DNA of 14,486 bases from Dactylosporangium aurantiacum. GTDB lineage: Bacteria > Actinomycetota > Actinomycetes > Mycobacteriales > Micromonosporaceae. Location: assembly GCF_000716715.1 (NCBI RefSeq), contig NZ_JNYJ01000090.1, forward strand, positions 1 through 14,486, read 5' to 3'. The position numbers were made by a program, and so were the translations under genes. Positions 12,704 through 14,486 of this stretch are shown in pieces; positions within the stretch are counted from its first letter, which is position 1; every line of letters begins with the position of its first letter. A model generated the notes under the pieces. It was not told where the DNA came from. It saw only the letters and a program-made list of their open reading frames with translations, and did not search any database.

Positions 12704-13888
12704 ATGCTCGACGGACTCGACGACATCCGGTGGGACGCGCTGGAGCACGCGTACGGCCCGGCCGGCGACGTGCCGGCGCGCCTGCGCGGGCTGCTCGACC
12801 CGGCCGCCGACGCGCGGCGCCGGGCCCTGTCCGGCCTGTACGGCGGCATCTGCCACCAGGGCACCCGGTTCGAGGCGAGCGCCCCGGCGGTGCCGTTCCT
12901 GCTGGAGCTGCTGCAGGACCCGGCCACCCCGGACCGGGCCGCGATCGCCCGGCTCGTCGCGGACCTCGCCGTCGGGTCGCACGAGACGTGGCTGCCCGGC
13001 GGCTTCCCCGCCGCGTCGCTGCGCGCCGACGCGGCCGGCGGGGCCGAGCTGCTGCGGGCCGCCCCGCCACCGGCGGAGGACGACGAGGACGAGGACTTCG
13101 AGGGCGAGTCCCGGCTCGACTACCTCGACGGCCTCGACGACGCGCAGCAGCGGGCGCTGGCCGCGTACGTCGAGCTCGCCGCGTACGACGCGGTCCGCGC
13201 CGGCCTGCCGGTGCTGCGGCGGCTGCTGGCCGACGACGACGCGGCGGTGCGGGCCACGGCCGCCTACACCCTCGCCTGGTTCCCCGAGGACGAGCCCGGC
13301 GCCGGCACCGCCGCGCTCACCGGGGCCGCCGCCGACCCGTCACGGTCCGTGGCGGCGACCGCGCTGGTCGCCCTCGGCCTGCTCGGCACCGCCGTGCCCG
13401 CCGCGCTGCACGACCCGAAACCGGAGATCCGCTGGGCCGCCGCGATCGGGCTGGCCCGGGTGCACGGCCCCGACGCCGGCCCGGACGCCGCCGCGCGGCT
13501 GCTGGAGTGGGCCGGGTCGCCCGGCACCGTCCGGTCCGGCGTGCCGTTCCTCGGCGGCGACCTCGCCGGGTACGCGGCGCTGACGCTGCCCGGCCTCGGC
13601 GACGCGTACACCGCCGCCGCCCTCGACGCGCTGCTGACCCGGCTCGGCACGGTCACCGGCGTGCAGACGCTGCCGGTGCTCGCCACCGCGCTGCGGATCG
13701 TGTTCCCCGACGGCGCGCGGCCGGCCGGTGCGCCGCTCGGCCCGGCCCAGCGCCGGCTCGCCACCGTCCTCGCCGGGGCACCCGCCGCCTGGCAGCTCGA
13801 CGGGCGGCGCTTCGGCAACGTGACGGGCCTGCTGAGCGCGTACGGGCTCCCCGCCGACCCCACTGAGCTGGGCGCCCTCGCGGGTTGA
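12704..13888 (+). CDS. HEAT-repeat protein
   Basis: 394 residues from ATG 12704; a TTG three codons upstream is possible but would fall within the -10 region. It opens LDGLDDIRWDALEHAYGPAGDVPARL and continues GGICHQGTRFEASAPAVPFLLELL (47-70), the conserved start of a large actinobacterial HEAT-repeat group. Helical pairs follow: ARRAL..., AGLPVLRRLLADDDAAVRATAAYTLAWFP, ATALVALGLLG, and PEIRWAAAIGLARVHG. An acidic patch (125-135) lies in a linker. HEAT arrays bind proteins or nucleic acids; no catalytic site is visible and the partner is unknown. Cytoplasmic. The stop TGA at 13886 overlaps a TTGACA. Confidence 0.88.
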   Translation: MLDGLDDIRWDALEHAYGPAGDVPARLRGLLDPAADARRRALSGLYGGICHQGTRFEASAPAVPFLLELLQDPATPDRAAIARLVADLAVGSHETWLPGGFPAASLRADAAGGAELLRAAPPPAEDDEDEDFEGESRLDYLDGLDDAQQRALAAYVELAAYDAVRAGLPVLRRLLADDDAAVRATAAYTLAWFPEDEPGAGTAALTGAAADPSRSVAATALVALGLLGTAVPAALHDPKPEIRWAAAIGLARVHGPDAGPDAAARLLEWAGSPGTVRSGVPFLGGDLAGYAALTLPGLGDAYTAAALDALLTRLGTVTGVQTLPVLATALRIVFPDGARPAGAPLGPAQRRLATVLAGAPAAWQLDGRRFGNVTGLLSAYGLPADPTELGALAG

Positions 13889-14214
13889 CACGCCGCACCG
13901 GCGGGGTGCGACTGTTGTCATGCGGCAATTTGTTGTACGGTGGGTGGGTCGTCACCTGAGGCGACCCGCCCCACGTTGCGTGAACAGCGTGCCCCGGCGG
14001 GTCACCGGCCGGGCCCGTCCAGACAGCGGCGGTCAACCCGGAGCGTGACGGTTCCGCGGTCTACCGCCGGCGTTCAAGACACGGGCGCTGTGAGCGATCT
14101 TCTGACCGGTCCTGAGCGCCGTGCGCCCTGATGCCAGGTTGCCCGCTCGTCGTCGCCCGAAACGACGTCCGTACCCCGGACGGGCCGGTCATGCACCGAA
14201 AGGCTGACCCTGCC
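13889..14214 (+). other. 326-bp gap: promoter candidate, hairpins, long leader of the sigma gene
   Basis: TTGTCA (13915-13920) and TACGGT (13936-13941) are 15 bp apart and could be a promoter, with a TTGACA further up at 13885-13890. Smaller stems occur at 14148-14167 (CGTCGT/ACGACG) and 14166-14182 (CGTCCG/CGGACG); they overlap, so they would be mutually exclusive. I see no RNA gene or convincing small open frame. Confidence 0.4.
13942..13971 (+). terminator. 10-bp stem hairpin after the HEAT-repeat gene
   Basis: GGGTGGGTCG (13942-13951) pairs with CGACCCGCCC (13962-13971) with one G-U, loop of 10. It may end the HEAT-gene transcript or be the first stem of the sigma-gene leader, because a possible -10 lies directly before it. 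Confidence 0.5.
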
Positions 14215-14486
14215 GTGAGCATTGACCTGCACACCGACGCCACCGTCACCGGGACCACCGACAGCATCGAGGTCACCGCCGCCCCCGACGCGACCGCCGC
14301 GCCGGCCGCCGGGGCGCACCGCACCCGCGAGACCGACGCGCAGGCGAAGGCGCTGCTGTCCCTGCTCGCGGACCTGCCCGCCGGCATCGACCGCGACCGG
14401 GTCCGGGCCCGGCTCATCGAGCTGTACATCCCGCTCGCCGAGTACCTCGCGCGCCGCTTCCGCAACCGCGGCGAGCAGTTCGACGA
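14215..14486 (+). CDS. SigB/SigF-family RNA polymerase sigma factor, N-terminal part
   Basis: Ninety codons are visible from GTG 14215 (AAAGG about 12 nt upstream) before the window ends. An ATG at 14191 is in frame and would add eight residues; I cannot decide between them. After a Thr/Ala-rich non-conserved N-terminus comes DRVRARLIELYIPLAEYLARRFRNRGEQFDD, which matches regions 1.2-2.1 of the alternative sigma factors SigB/SigF/SigG (Bacillus SigB, mycobacterial SigF), usually followed by DLVQVA. Such factors steer stress or development genes and are normally held by an anti-sigma factor; none is inside the window. The core-binding and -10-recognition regions are not visible. Confidence 0.85.
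   Translation, partial: MSIDLHTDATVTGTTDSIEVTAAPDATAAPAAGAHRTRETDAQAKALLSLLADLPAGIDRDRVRARLIELYIPLAEYLARRFRNRGEQFD

Noticed and set aside
11554..13866. 770-residue plus-strand open frame
   Set aside because: It runs antisense through DUF574 and out of frame through the HEAT gene; Arg/Ala-rich without any family motif.
13940..14131. 63-residue open frame in the sigma leader
   Set aside because: Its GTG overlaps the -10 candidate, it has no ribosome-binding site and a basic, low-information composition.

Overview
The window is very GC-rich and almost wall-to-wall coding. It carries several actinomycete hallmarks: DUF574 S-adenosyl methyltransferase, DUF4331 surface protein, SigB/SigF-type sigma factor, Clp machinery, and a candidate ClgR box. 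A mycelial actinomycete, perhaps of the Micromonosporaceae, is my inference; nothing here fixes the genus.

Layout. Nearly everything from position 1 to 12672 lies on the minus strand, so it is read from right to left. (a) 14215-end, plus: first 90 codons of a SigB/SigF-family sigma factor behind a long untranslated stretch. (b) 12704-13888, plus: a HEAT-repeat protein, divergent from (c) 11899-12672, minus: a DUF574 methyltransferase. Only 31 bp separate their start codons, and both look leaderless. (d) 11711 down to 7171, minus: a three-gene unit of DUF4331 exported protein, TPR protein and NicO/RcnA-type Ni/Co transporter with a His-rich loop. (e) 6907-5777 and 5604-3367, minus: an unrecognised basic/repeat protein, then a ClpC-like Hsp100 ATPase that lacks the coiled-coil middle domain. 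Each of these two genes is preceded by a related promoter plus structured leader that shares an identical 24-nt box. The upstream one also has a candidate ClgR box. (f) 3327 down to the left edge, minus: a TetR-regulated, translationally coupled cassette of tetR, DoxX-like membrane protein, DUF3419 (BtaA-like) protein and DUF2071 protein. The last gene is disrupted. It contains in-frame tandem repeats and an unexplained insert, and then runs in frame into the start of an IS1182-type transposase at 33-1.

Functional reading. The most interesting part is the Clp module, (e). It pairs an M-domain-less ClpC with an uncharacterised partner gene under a duplicated, probably RNA-structured leader, which suggests co-regulation in a proteostasis response. 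The DUF4331/TPR/NicO unit looks like an envelope metal-handling operon. Its first ribosome-binding site is buried in a predicted nested hairpin. The TetR cassette has two near-identical operators, one embedded in the last codons of clpC. In-frame minisatellites recur in three minus-strand genes, most densely in the two DUF genes next to the insertion sequence.
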